From contig NW_026647597.1 of assembly GCF_950295315.1 (NCBI RefSeq), forward strand, positions 62,001 to 126,000: a stretch of DNA of 64,000 nucleotides, in the 5' to 3' direction. Made by a program: the position numbers and the translations under genes. Below the pieces are notes generated by a model. The model did no database searches. It worked only from the letters and a program-made list of their open reading frames with translations, and had not been told where the DNA came from. Origin of the DNA: Erinaceus europaeus (lineage: Eukaryota > Chordata > Mammalia > Eulipotyphla > Erinaceidae). Shown here one piece after another: positions 53,464-64,000 of the stretch (its first letter is position 1; each line of letters begins with the position of its first letter).

Positions 53464-55300
53464 CATGCATCGTGAACTTCGTCTTCCTGGTGTTTAAATT
53501 ATCCTTTCTTTTCCCTTTAGATTACTTAGTCTTGTGCATATGGTGTATTACAGAGGGGAACTGAGGAGAAAGCGTTCCTGCTGCAGGTAACAGGCATATG
53601 TACATCTCCAGCTGCAGCTGTCCCGGCCCTCTGTGCTTGACTCCCATTCTCCAGGACCCTGTGGCTAACACTCAGCCTAAATGCAGCCCTCCTCAATTTC
53701 CTGCACCACATACTTGTCCTTATTCCATGAGAGCCCAGGTGAAGAGAAGTGAAACTCTACCACCCTGGCACACACATTGTTCTTTCCCTCTATTGGGCCA
53801 AATGTAAATGATCTGTGGTACTGATGGCCACACCAGTGTGCTGATTTTCCACGCAAAACGGAAGCTTCCAGGGTTCAGAAAGAGGGTGTTTTGATGGCTG
53901 TGAAATGTCTTTTCCAAGTGCCTCCTGGGGTTTCAAATCCTTTTGAAACCTGAAGTTCTTTCTTGTATCTAGGGAATATTCTCACCTCCGGCCCAAAAGC
54001 CCTCCCAGCTAGGAGCACAGCTTTCCCGGGGTCAGGAGGTCTGCCAGCCTCCTAACTCCTGGAGGGATTCCTGAGTATGTCCTCAGGCGCCAAGTGGTAA
54101 CAGGTGTTTCCAATTGCCTTTATTAGCAGAAGCCAGGCCATAAGGTGAGGGGCAGGGCTGTGATCTCCACTGGAAACTACTAATTCATCCAATGGAGGCA
54201 TCCATCTTCCTTTTGTCTCTCATCATAGCAAGGGCCCATGGAGTTTGTGCTTCCTGCAAGCAGAGCAACTTTGTATGGGACACTCATGCATGCCTATTTC
54301 TGGGAATCTCTCTGAGTGTGATGTGTGGACACCAGGACACCATGATCAGGGATTGTGAGGACAAGGAGCAATTGCCTTAGCTGGACCCAAAGGGTAGGTG
54401 TAAGGGGCCGGATTCATCCACTATTATTTGGTCAAACACAGTTCCCATCTATGTTGAAACACAGCTCTTTCTGGGTTCATTCTGGGCTTGTAATCTGCTG
54501 CCCTGAGCAGTGGACTGAGAGTCTGGAGGCTGATTAGGCAGCCAAACGTGACTGCCTACTCAGCCTCATACCCCTGAATTCTGTGGGGTGCCCCAGCTTA
54601 CCCAGTTGTCTGTGTTTGGATGATAGTGAGGCATGGGATTGAATCAGGAACTCAGGAGAGGGAGATATGAGAGTCCCTTTGCATGTGCATTCTTGCTTAG
54701 CCACAATCTGGGCTAGCTGGCTTGCCCTGTCCAGCTACGTTCTCTGTACATAAGTTGCAGGTGAGGCTGGCTACCTTGACACCCATGCTCGGAGACTACT
54801 ATAGGTGAGCTCTGAGTACACACAGACACACAGAGACAGACAGACACACACTCACACACACATTACTGTCAGGTCTGGTAGTACAGCATATGGTGAAGGC
54901 TGGGGCTGTATGGGGTCTGTGGGCATGAGAGCTTCTGCCTTACAATCTCTACAAGCCAGGTTTGAACCTGTCATCAATGAACACATTGTAGGAGGTTTTT
55001 GACTTCTGGTCACTTTCCAACTCATCTATTTCTCTTCTCGCCTTCTCTGTCTCTAACTCTCACATGCTCTCACACACTCTGTATTCAATCATTGATATTT
55101 TACTTATATACTTATTTTACTGACAGGCCCAGATATATAAAGAGAGTTACTAGAGCACTGCTGAGATCTGGCTTGTTTTGTTGGTGATATAACCTAGGCT
55201 TCTGGAGCCACAGTTTTGTATATTTCTGACACAAGCCATATTCTGTCTCCTCATATCCATTGCAGTATCTCTCAGATTTTATAATAAACATATACATCCA

Positions 55301-55337
<37 letters not shown>

Positions 55338-57407
55338 GTCATTGTTAGAATTGTCGTCCTATGTAATTGATCTTTATCAGAATTAACACATTTATAACAG
55401 CTTCCTTTTTCATTAATAATTGGCCACCTAGTTGGAGCAGGATACAATACACATATAAATAATAGAACCTTCCAGTAGCATTTCTAATAGCATTTCTATC
55501 AGCATCCTTATTGTAATTATCATAGTACAGAACTTGCCTCCTTTCACTAGTGTAAGCTTCAGTACATATGAGTTTGTTTTCATTCTCCTGACATATTAAT
55601 TTCCCTGGACTCTGAAGTGTCTCTGAATTTTTGAAGCAGCCCTCTGTTTCTCAGCAGATGGTTTCCATTTTCTACTGTAATCAGGTCTTCTTGTGCTTTT
55701 TGTTTTTATTTTTCATTTTTTTTTCAAATCCTCCTAGATCATCCCCATTTATTTGCATATTTATTTTTTTATTTAGTCCTATATTACATGAGGGGTCATT
55801 TATTCTGCTTGATAGATTTTTCTCTTATAATTGAAGGGAAGTTTACACTCACAATACATTTCTTGTCGTAAATACTACACACATATGGTGAAGGCTAGGG
55901 TGGTCTGGTGTCTGTGGACATGAGACTGCTGCCTTACAATCTTGACAACCCAGGTTTGAACCTGTCATGTATGAACACAGAGTGTGAGGTTTTTGAATTC
56001 TGATCTCTTTCCCACTCTTCTATTTCTCTTCTTGCCTTCTCTGTCTCTGACTCTCACGGGCTCTCACTCTCTCTGTCTGCACTCATTAATATTTTACTTA
56101 CATACTTATTTTACTGACAGGCCCTGATATACAAAGAGAGTCACTTGTTTTGTTGGCGATTTCACCTAGGTTTCTGGAGCCTCAGCTTTGTAAGCCTCTC
56201 TGACACAAGCCATACTCTGTCTCTGCATAGCCATGCCAGTATCCCAAAGAGTTTATAATAAAGATACACATAAATATATGTAAATATATACATATATATA
56301 TATCAGTCATTTTTAGAGTTGTTGACCTTTTTATTTGATCTTAATGCAGAATTACCACATTTATAACAGCTTTCTTATTCATAAATAATTGGTCACATAG
56401 TTGGAGCAGGATTCACTACAATTATAAATTATAAACCGTCCAGGAGCATTTCCAATAGCCTTTCTATCAGTATCCTCATTGTAGTTATCATAGCACAGAA
56501 CTTGCCTCCATTTGCTAGTGTAAGCTTCAATACGTATGTCTTTCTTTTCATTCTTGGGAATTCTTAATTTGCCTGGACCCTGAAGTGTCAGGGAAGTTTT
56601 GAAGAAGCCCTCTGTTTCTCAGCAGACGTTTTCTATATTTCTGCTGTAATCAGGTCTTCCTGTGGTTTTTGGTTTTATTTTATTCAAATCCTCCTAGATC
56701 ATCCCCATTCATTTGCATATTTATTAATTTATTTAGTCCCATATCACATGAGGGGTCATTTCTTCTGCTGATAGATTTTCTCTTAAATTGAAGGGAACTT
56801 TTGACACACAATACATTTCCTTTTGCAGATACTACACACTACTACAACTATTACTACACTGTTTTTGACAGTGACATCCAATGCACAATGGATTGGTATT
56901 GCATGGCTCTAAAGAATGTTCCCTATTTAACCTACAATGATTTTAACCTCACAAATATTTATTCTGTTCTTTCTTGAGGGATGAATGGTTTACAGTCAAC
57001 AATTACATGTCATAGTGGTCACAGGGGTAATTTTTTCCACTTTCCCTGTATTTCTGTACATCATTTGTAACTTTCTTACTGAGGAGAAGGAAACAGTCGT
57101 AAATTGAGAGAGCAGGGCCCAATCAGGAAGAGAGAAAGAGAGACAGTTCTGATTTGATACTAGCCCAGCTTTTCCCTAGCTGGGTAAGTGGTGAGCAGGG
57201 GCTCAAAAAGGGGTCCTTGGCTTCCACATAGTTCCCTGGCATCTCCAACAGCTGTGCCTGCAACCCATGCTCCCTTAGTTGTCCATGTAACTTTTGATCT
57301 GCTCTAGGCACTTCTCACCTTCATATGCCAGAAACTTAACACTTCTCCCCTGCACCCATGAAACTTTGACCTTTTACTTGAGTGCAAAACAGCAACACCA
57401 ATCCACG

Positions 57408-57971
57408 TTATTTCAGGGAAAAGTGTGTGCGTCTCTGTGGGAAGGTTTGTGTGTGTGTATGTGTACATGAGTGTGTTTCAGTTATGATTACCACTGTTGT
57501 TTCTTTATTCCTGACGCAGGGTCTTAGGAACTGGGTTGTGCTATGACAAAGGAAGTTTCCACTGTACAAGTGGTTTTTCAAATATGAATGGCACATTGGA
57601 TATTCTGGACACTGTTGTGCATTCTCCCAGGTGGTCCTCAGATGGGTTCTTTCCTTTGCTAGTCCCATGCTGTATGTAATTTTCTGTGTAGACTCAAAGA
57701 GGAGTGGCATGGGGGAGCTCAGCTGCATTCTGCTGTTTGTCCACAAGGTGGCAGCAAAGCCCATAGTTGAGTGTAGTGATTCTGTGGAATGAGGAGAACT
57801 CTGGGATTTGTGGCCCATGGACAGCAAGGTTGAAATTGACTTAGAGTGCCCTAGACATCTGTTCTTTCCAGTGGGGGGGATACCCCATTTGGCTTTGCAA
57901 GTGGAAGGGGTTTCTCTCTTTGTCTGGGATGACTCTACTGGGAGCTTGTGAATACCTGTGCTCAGCTGCAT
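57408..57971 (-). CDS. Unrecognised minus-strand ORF in B of U10 (187 aa, doubtful)
   Basis: Counterpart of 13534-14100, starting at an ATG at 57969-57971. It lies entirely within B, between the M2/B boundary and the P module, on the strand opposite to the P module orientation. No recognised domain, and no promoter identified on the minus strand upstream. Retained here only because the frame is long and shared by all three long units. Confidence 0.22.
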   Translation of the reverse strand: MQLSTGIHKLPVESSQTKRETPSTCKAKWGIPPTGKNRCLGHSKSISTLLSMGHKSQSSPHSTESLHSTMGFAATLWTNSRMQLSSPMPLLFESTQKITYSMGLAKERTHLRTTWENAQQCPEYPMCHSYLKNHLYSGNFLCHSTTQFLRPCVRNKETTVVIITETHSCTHTHTQTFPQRRTHFSLK

Positions 57972-57999
57972 TCTGCTGGGTGTACACAAGAGGGCAGCA
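57740..57999 (+). promoter_or_regulatory. Pair of CTCF-like sites in B of U10 (second one weakened)
   Basis: CCACAAGGTGGCAGC at 57741-57755 is intact. The second copy reads ACACAAGAGGGCAGC (57984-57998), losing the first core C. Confidence 0.45.
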
Positions 58000-58244
58000 C
58001 GAGTGCTGGACTAAGGCTCCATGGGGCAAGAGTGGATATAGTGTTTATGGGTGTGCCCCAAGAGCATGGCCAGCCTAGCTCAGGCAGGCAGTGTCCTAAG
58101 GACGGGTCCAGACGGGAGCTGTGTGGGTCGTGTTGGCAGAAGCAGGGCCTTCAGAGGAAGTCAGACAGTCCCCAGGGGACTGTCTAAGAGACTGTGCCCT
58201 CTGAGCCTGAGGGGAGGTCCCAGTATGCATTCATAGAGACAGCA

Positions 58245-58430
58245 GGCCAATTAGAGAAGAAGAACATCACCCTCAGGGGGGTGAACCAAGAGCTGGCCAA
58301 TGAGAACAGAGGAGAAGTTGCGAGGGCGGGACTCAGAAGGCAGCCTTCTGAAGGAAGCCCAACAATCAGAGCTCAGAGCTGGCCTTAAAAGGCTGGGCAT
58401 GCTACCAGGAAGTACGAATCAGGGTTCATC
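58245..58430 (+). promoter_or_regulatory. Promoter-like P module of U10 (alpha type)
   Basis: CCAAT at 58247-58251 and 58297-58301, GGGCGG at 58324-58329, TTAAAA at 58385-58390. The proximal CCAAT is changed to ACAAT, and the ETS-like AGGAAGTG is AGGAAGTA. Confidence 0.5.
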
Positions 58431-59007
58431 CCAGGGCCCTGCCTTGCAGAAGCTGTCCAGTGCGCATGTGTATCACTCCGTTTATGCCTGTGCGTCTGAA
58501 GATGTGTGCGTGAGTGACTGTGAGAGTTTGTTTTTGTGTTTGTTTGTGTGTGTGGTAGGGAGAGAGAGAGAACAACAGAATCACTGTGGCACAGGTGATT
58601 TAGTGCAAAACACTTGGCACATTGTGATTTACCACACAATATTGACACCATTGTAGCTCTCCTTGGCCATTGGACACTTTTTTTGTTTTCAGATGTAAAT
58701 ACTCTGAAGAGGGATAGGTTTTTGCCATGAGGCTAGGACAAGGAACTAGCAGCTGCCCTGTGTGTGAGGCCAGACTAGGAAACTTGTGGTGCCTGTCCAT
58801 GTGCAGAGTCTCCTGGATGAGTGCCTTCTCGAGCCACTTTCCCTCGGTCCCCTTGGAGCTGCATATAGCTAATAATTTGGAGATTTTACTACTTTGGACA
58901 ATTCTTTTCCTGATGCAGTTTCTCTCCAGGTTTTAGCAATCAATTGTCTGAATGTCATATCTAATCCATTGTAGAAAATGACTACATCAGTGTTTCTCTC
59001 TCTCTCT

Positions 59008-59068
<61 letters not shown>

Positions 59069-60743
59069 ACATGTAGATATTTGAAAATATTTTTAGCTAG
59101 AGACCTGCACAGCTCGGAATTAGGATAGTAATGCAGATACACCCGGCCCTTCTGAGCCACAGTCCTGAGAGACATCTCACAGAGCCATTCCTATACCTCT
59201 TATCACTCTACAAATCTCTCTCAGCATAAACTACCACTGCCAAATCATCTACTTCCATCTTGCTCTTTTTGTCCACTGAGTCCTATCCCAAAACTGTAAA
59301 TCAAAGAAGAAATAGACATAGTGCAGTTCCCTGCACACAGGACAGTCTGAGGCTGAACTAGGGCGATGCAATAAGCCAGCCTGCATCTTGGCTGGAGCAT
59401 CACTAAGACTACTTCGAAACTGGAGAGGCGAGGGCAGTTTTGGAGAGTGGGCTGCAGGCCAAGTGTTGCTTCTCAGAGTGGGCTAAGACCTAGATGTTCT
59501 AAGTGTAACCTTTCCTCACAAACATAAAATAACAATGCCACTTGTTAGAAGTATGCATGGGCATGGAGGGTTTGTGTTCAGTACTCTGGCACTGATCCAC
59601 ACAGGGCCAGAATTTCAGTCCTTTTCTGTCTCTGTCATCCTGTCTCTCTGACTGTCTCTACGTGCCTTCTTCACTGGGCCCTTATGGAAGTCAGTGCATG
59701 CATCGTGAACATGAATTCCTGGTGTTGAAATTTTCCTTTCTTTGCCCTTTGGATTATTCAGTCTCCTGCATATGGCATAGTACATTAGGGACCTGAGGAG
59801 ACAGCGATCATGCTGCAGGTAACAGGCATATGTCCATCTCCTGCTGCAGCTATCCAGGCCCTCTGTGCTTGTCTCCCATTCTCCAGGGCCCTGAGTCTGA
59901 CACTCAGCCTAAATGCAGCCCTCCTCAATTTCCTGCACCACATCCTTGTCCTTATTCCATGATAGTCCAGGTCAAGAGTAGTGAAACTCTATCCCACTGG
60001 CACACTCATTGTGCTTTCCCTCTATTGGGCCGAATGTAAAGGATCTGTGGTACTGATGGCCACAACAGTGTCCAGATTTTCCACGGAAAACAGAAGCTTC
60101 CAGGGTTCTGAAAGAGGGTGTTTTGATGGCTGTGAAATGTCTTTTCCAAGTGCCTCATGGGGTTTCTAATCCTTTTGAAACCTGAATTTCTTTGTTGTAT
60201 CTAGGGAATATTCTCACCTCTGGCCAGAATGCCCTCCCAACTAGGAGCACAGCTATCCTGGGGTCAGGAGGTCTGCCAGCCTGTTAGCTCCTGGAGGGAT
60301 TCCTGAGTATGTCCTCAGGTCCCAAGTGGTAACAGGTTTTTCCAATTGTCTTTATTAGCAGCCGCCAGGCCCTCAGGTGAGGGCCGGGGCTGTGATCTCC
60401 ACTGGAAACTCCTAATTCAGCAAATGGAGGAATCCATCTACCTTTTGTCTCTCCATAGCAAGGGCCTGGGGAGTTTGTGCTTTCTGTAAGCAGAGCGACA
60501 TTGTATGGGACACACATGGATGCCTACTTCTGGGAATCTCTCTGAGTGTGATGTGTGGACACCAGGATACCATGATCAGGGATTGTGAGGCCACAGGAGC
60601 AATTGCCTTAGCCGGACCCAAAGGGGAGGTGTAAGGGGCTGGGTTCATCCACTATTGTTTGGTCAAACACAGTTCCCATCTATGTTGGAACTCTTTCTAG
60701 GTTCATTCTGGGATTGTAATCTGCTGTCCACTGAGAAGTGGAC

Positions 60744-61165
60744 TGTTGTTTTCGACGGGTTAGGTTGTTTTCGCTGGGCTGGCTTCACAGGCAGGTAACA
60801 GATGACCAGGGACTCATAGTTGAGCTGTAGGCAGTATCTCTTTATTCCTGCAGGACGCAGCACAATCTAAGATGAGCTAAGCTAAACTCAAGGTAAAGTA
60901 CTCTAAAACTCACAATGCTGTCTTTATATATACTTGCCAAGTAGGGTGGAAACAGGATGTGACATAGAGAGGGTGGAGAGAAAAGTGACTGGTGAAAATC
61001 AGAGTGTGACAAAGAGGGGGCAGATTAGGCGAGAATCCTATCACTGAACCACAAATGCCCTGGAGGGAGGGTGGAACTTGTTAACAGTGGTTATGTAAAT
61101 AAAATAGTGTTAAGCAGGGGGGATTTAAACCAAATGAAACAGAAGGGGTCTCATGCATACCAACA
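60744..61165 (-). mobile_element. Solo LTR with tRNA-Gly-like segment
   Basis: 422 bp from TGTTGTTTTCG to ATACCAACA (TG...CA on both strands), flanked by a perfect 6-bp duplication GTGGAC (60738-60743 and 61166-61171). On the minus strand: tRNA-Gly-like segment (61027-61058), TATATATAAAG TATA box (60923-60933), and AATAAAGAG polyadenylation signal (60841-60846). The 6-bp duplication suggests class II. Inserted in A of U11 only, so it came after that unit was formed. The internal provirus was removed by LTR-LTR recombination. Confidence 0.9.
61027..61058 (-). other. tRNA-Gly(GCC) 5'-half-like segment in solo LTR
   Basis: Same element as 24778-24810 with one more difference (GCATTTGTGGTTCAGTGATA). 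It lies about 95-130 bp upstream of the LTR TATA box and in the same orientation as LTR transcription. Confidence 0.72.
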
Positions 61166-61476
61166 GTGGACTGGGAGCCTGGAGGCTGAGTATGCAACAA
61201 ATGTGACTGGACATGGTCCTGCCCCTGAATTCTGATGGGTGCCCCAGCTTCTCCCATTGTCAGTGTTTGGATGATAGTGAGGCATGAGATTGAATCAGGA
61301 ACTCAGGAGAGCGAGACATAAGAGTCCCTTTGCATATGCATTCTTGCTGAGCCAGAATTAGGGCTAGCTGGCTAGCTGGATTTCCCTGCTAGGTTCTCTG
61401 TACATAAGTTGCAGGTGAGGATGGCTACCTTGACACCCAAGCTCTGAGACTACAATAGGTGAGTTCTGAGCACCCA

Positions 61477-61501
61477 CAGACACAAACAGACAGACAGACA
61501 G

Positions 61502-61540
<39 letters not shown>
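61477..61540. repeat. (AGAC)n(AC)n microsatellite at the end of A in U11
   Basis: AGAC units followed by a run of AC, at the conserved A/M boundary. Confidence 0.9.
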
Positions 61541-61541
<1 letters not shown>

Positions 61542-62364
61542 TACTGTCAGGTCTGGTAGTACAGCATATGGTGAAGGCTGGGGCTGTCTGGGTCTGTGGG
61601 CATGAGAGCTGCTGCCTTACAATCTCTACAAGCCAGGTTTGAACCTGTCATCAATGAACACACTGTAGGTGGTTTTTGAATTCTGGTCTCTTTCCAACTC
61701 ATCTATTTCTCTTCTCGCCTTCTGTCTCTAACTCTCACATGCTCTCACACACTCTGTCTTCACTCATTAATATTTTACTTATATACTTATTTTAATGACA
61801 GGCCCAGATATACAAAGAGAGTTACCAGAGCACTGATGAGCTCTGGCTTGTTATTTTGGCGATTTCACCTAGGCTACTGGAGCCTCAGTTTGTAAGTCTT
61901 TCTGACACAAGCCATATTCTGCCTCCTCATTTCCATACCAGTATCACTCAGAGTTTATAAAAAGTGATTTTTTTGCAAAACACTTGGTACATTCTGATTT
62001 ACAGCTCAATATTGACACCACTGTAGCTCTCTTTGGCCCTTGGTCACTTTTATTCTTTTCAGATGTAAAAACACTGAAGAGGGAGAGGTTTTTGCCCTGA
62101 GGCTTGCAATAGGAACTACCAGATGCACTTTGTCTGTTGCCATACTAGGAAACTTGTGGTGCCTGTCCATGTGGAGAGTCTCCTTGAATAGTTCCTTCGC
62201 AAGCCTTTTTCGCTACGTCCCGTTTGAGCTGCTTATAGCTAATGATTTTGAGATTTTACTTTTTTGGACAATTCTTTTCCTGATGCACAGTTTCTCTCCA
62301 GGTTTTAGCAATCAATTGTCTGAATGTCATATCGAAACCATTGTAGAAAATGACTACATCAATG

Positions 62365-62405
<41 letters not shown>

Positions 62406-63028
62406 GTAACATGTAGTGATCTGAAAATATTTTTAGCTAGATAACTGTACAGCTCTGGATTAGGGTAAGAATGAGGATACACTAGGCCCTTCTGAGCCAC
62501 AGTCATGAGAGACAACTCACAGAGCCATTCATGTACCTCTTATCACTCTACAAATCTGTCTCAGCACAAACTACTGCTGCAAAATCATCTACTTCCCTCT
62601 TGCTATTTTTGTCCACTGAGTCTTTTCCCAAAACTGTAAATCAATGAAGAAATAGAAATAGTGCAGTTCCCTGCACACAGCACTGTCTGAGGCTGGACAA
62701 GGGAGATGCAATACACCAGCCTGCATCTTAGCTGGAGCTTCACTAAGACTACTTCCAAATGGAGAGGCGAGGGCAGTTTTGGAGAGTGGTCGCAGGCTAA
62801 GTGTTGCTTCTCAGAATGGGCTAAGACCTAAATGTTCTAAGTGTAACCTTTCCTCACAAACATAAAATAACAATCCCACTTGTAAGAAGTATGCATGGGC
62901 ACGGAGGGTTTGTTTTCTGGCCCTGATCAACACAGGGCCAGAATTTAGACGTTTTCTGTCTCTGTCATCCTGTGTCTCTTTGACTGTCTCTACGTGCCTT
63001 CTTCACTGGGCCCTTATGGAAGTCAGTG

Positions 63029-64000
63029 CATGGATCATGAACTCAGACTGCCTGGAGTTGAAATTTTCCTTTCTTTGCCCTTTGGATTATTCAGTCTCCT
63101 GCATATGGCATAGTACATTGGAGAACAGAGGAGACGGTGATCTTGCTGCAGGTAACAGGCATATGTCTATGTCCAGCTGCAGCTGTCCATGCCCTCTATG
63201 CTTGACTCCCATTCTCCAGGGCCCTGAGGCTGACACTCAGCCTAAATGCAGCCCTCCTCAATTTCCTGCACCTGTCCTTATTCCATGAGAGCCCAGGTCA
63301 AGAGAAGTGAAACTCTATCCCCCTGGCACACACATTGTGCTTTCCCATATTGGCCGAATGTAAAGGATCTATGGTACTGATGGCCCCACCAGTGTCCATA
63401 TTTTCCACGCAAAACAGAAGCTTCCAGGGTTCAGAAAGAGGGTTTTTGATGGCTGTTTAATGTCTTTTCCAAGTGCCTCATGAGGTTTGAAATCTTTTTG
63501 AAACCTGAAGTTCTTTCTTGTATCTAGGGAATATTCTCACCTCTGGCCAGAATGCCCTCCCAACTAGTAGCACAGCTATCCTGGGATCAGGAGGTCTGCC
63601 AGCCTGTTAGCTCCTGGAGGGATTCCTGAGTATGTCCTCAGGGTCCAATTGGTAACAGGTGTTTCCAGTTGCCTTTATTAGCAGCAGCAAGGCCCTCAGG
63701 TGAGATGCGGGGCTGTGATCTCCAATGGAAGCTCCGAATTCAGCCAATGGAGGTATCCATCTTTCTTTTGTCTTTCCATAGCAAGGGCCCGGGGAGTTTG
63801 TGCTTTCTGCAAGCAGAGAGACTTTGTATGGGACACTCATGCATGCCTACTTCTGGGAATCTCTCTGAGTGTGATGTGTGGACACCAGGACACCATGATC
63901 AGGGATATGAGGCCACAGGAGCAATTTCCTTAGCTGGACCCAAAGGGTAGGTGTAAGGGACCGGGTTCATCCACAATTGTTTGGTCGAACACAGTTCCCA
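63029..64000 (+). repeat. Array unit U12 (partial A module, window end)
   Basis: The window ends inside the A module. The sequence follows the other A modules closely, including the acceptor-like TTTCCATAG (about 63774-63782) and donor-like CCTCAG|GTGAGA (about 63698). It shows that the array continues to the right. Confidence 0.85.

Larger units (their letters stand above)
53464..59696 (+). repeat. Array unit U10 (long type, most complete)
   Basis: Best reference copy of the long unit at 6233 bp. A to 54862; M1 54863-55880; M2 55881-56825; B 56826-58230 with two CTCF-like sites; P 58231-58620; D to 59696 with a (TC)n(TA)n tract at 58992-59065. M1 and M2 are about 1-kb tandem copies joined at the repeated motif CATATGGTGAAGGCT. 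No interrupting mobile element was recognised. Confidence 0.88.
59697..63028 (+). repeat. Array unit U11 (short type with solo LTR)
   Basis: Short unit of 2904 bp once the LTR and one target-site copy (428 bp) are removed, essentially the same as U5 and U6. A is interrupted at 60744-61165 by a solo LTR, part M ends at about 61965, and D follows. The M-end hexamer region has changed from TATAATAAAG to TATAAAAAG, so the AATAAA is lost in this copy. The (AGAC/AC)n tract is at 61477-61540. Confidence 0.86.

Overview
The window looks like repeat-dominated DNA from a placental mammal, most likely a hedgehog (Erinaceidae). That assignment is an inference. It rests on three SINE insertions with tRNA-like promoter boxes and clean target-site duplications that resemble hedgehog SINEs I recall, and on class II (betaretrovirus-like) endogenous retroviruses. 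I see no convincing host protein-coding gene, no complete tRNA or rRNA gene and no CRISPR array.

The whole 64 kb is one head-to-tail tandem array of a macrosatellite-like unit. I count 11 full copies plus two cut by the window edges, with starts near 7201, 10332, 15904, 33118, 35921, 38846, 41749, 44793, 51014, 53464, 59697 and 63029. Five modules explain every copy. A (about 1.4 kb) ends in an (AC/AGAC)n tract. M (about 1 kb) contains AATAAA hexamers and (TA)n, and is duplicated in long copies. B (about 1.4 kb) carries two CTCF-like sites. P is promoter-like, with CCAAT boxes, GGGCGG and TTAAAA. D (about 1.1 kb) has a splice-acceptor-like site and a (TC)n(TA)n tract. Long units (5.6-7.2 kb) have A-M-M-B-P-D. 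Medium units (about 3.0 kb) have A-part M-P-D. Short units (about 2.9 kb) have A-part M-D. A shorter type (about 2.45 kb) has A-part M-part D. Units of one type share the same deletion junctions, so they multiplied by tandem amplification.

Three proviral copies of one betaretrovirus-like family interrupt the array. ERV1 (18830-24412, +) is old, heavily mutated and has lost its primer-binding site and most of integrase. ERV2 (25722-32601, -) has LTRs that differ by a single G in a homopolymer, so it is very recent. It still has a gag frameshift, a deleted RT C-terminus/RNase H and no env. ERV3 (about 46256-49528, -) is a truncated 3' piece lacking LTRs. A solo LTR of another family (60744-61165, 6-bp duplication GTGGAC) and a relative (about 24508-24927) both contain a segment matching the 5' half of tRNA-Gly(GCC).

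The most interesting signals are the per-unit arrangement of promoter-like module, splice-like sites, poly(A) hexamer and paired CTCF-like sites, which recalls transcribed macrosatellites such as DXZ4; the tRNA-Gly 5'-half inside an LTR family; the young but defective ERV2; and a small open frame conserved in the position of env. All coordinates of modules are by eye and good to roughly 10-30 bp.
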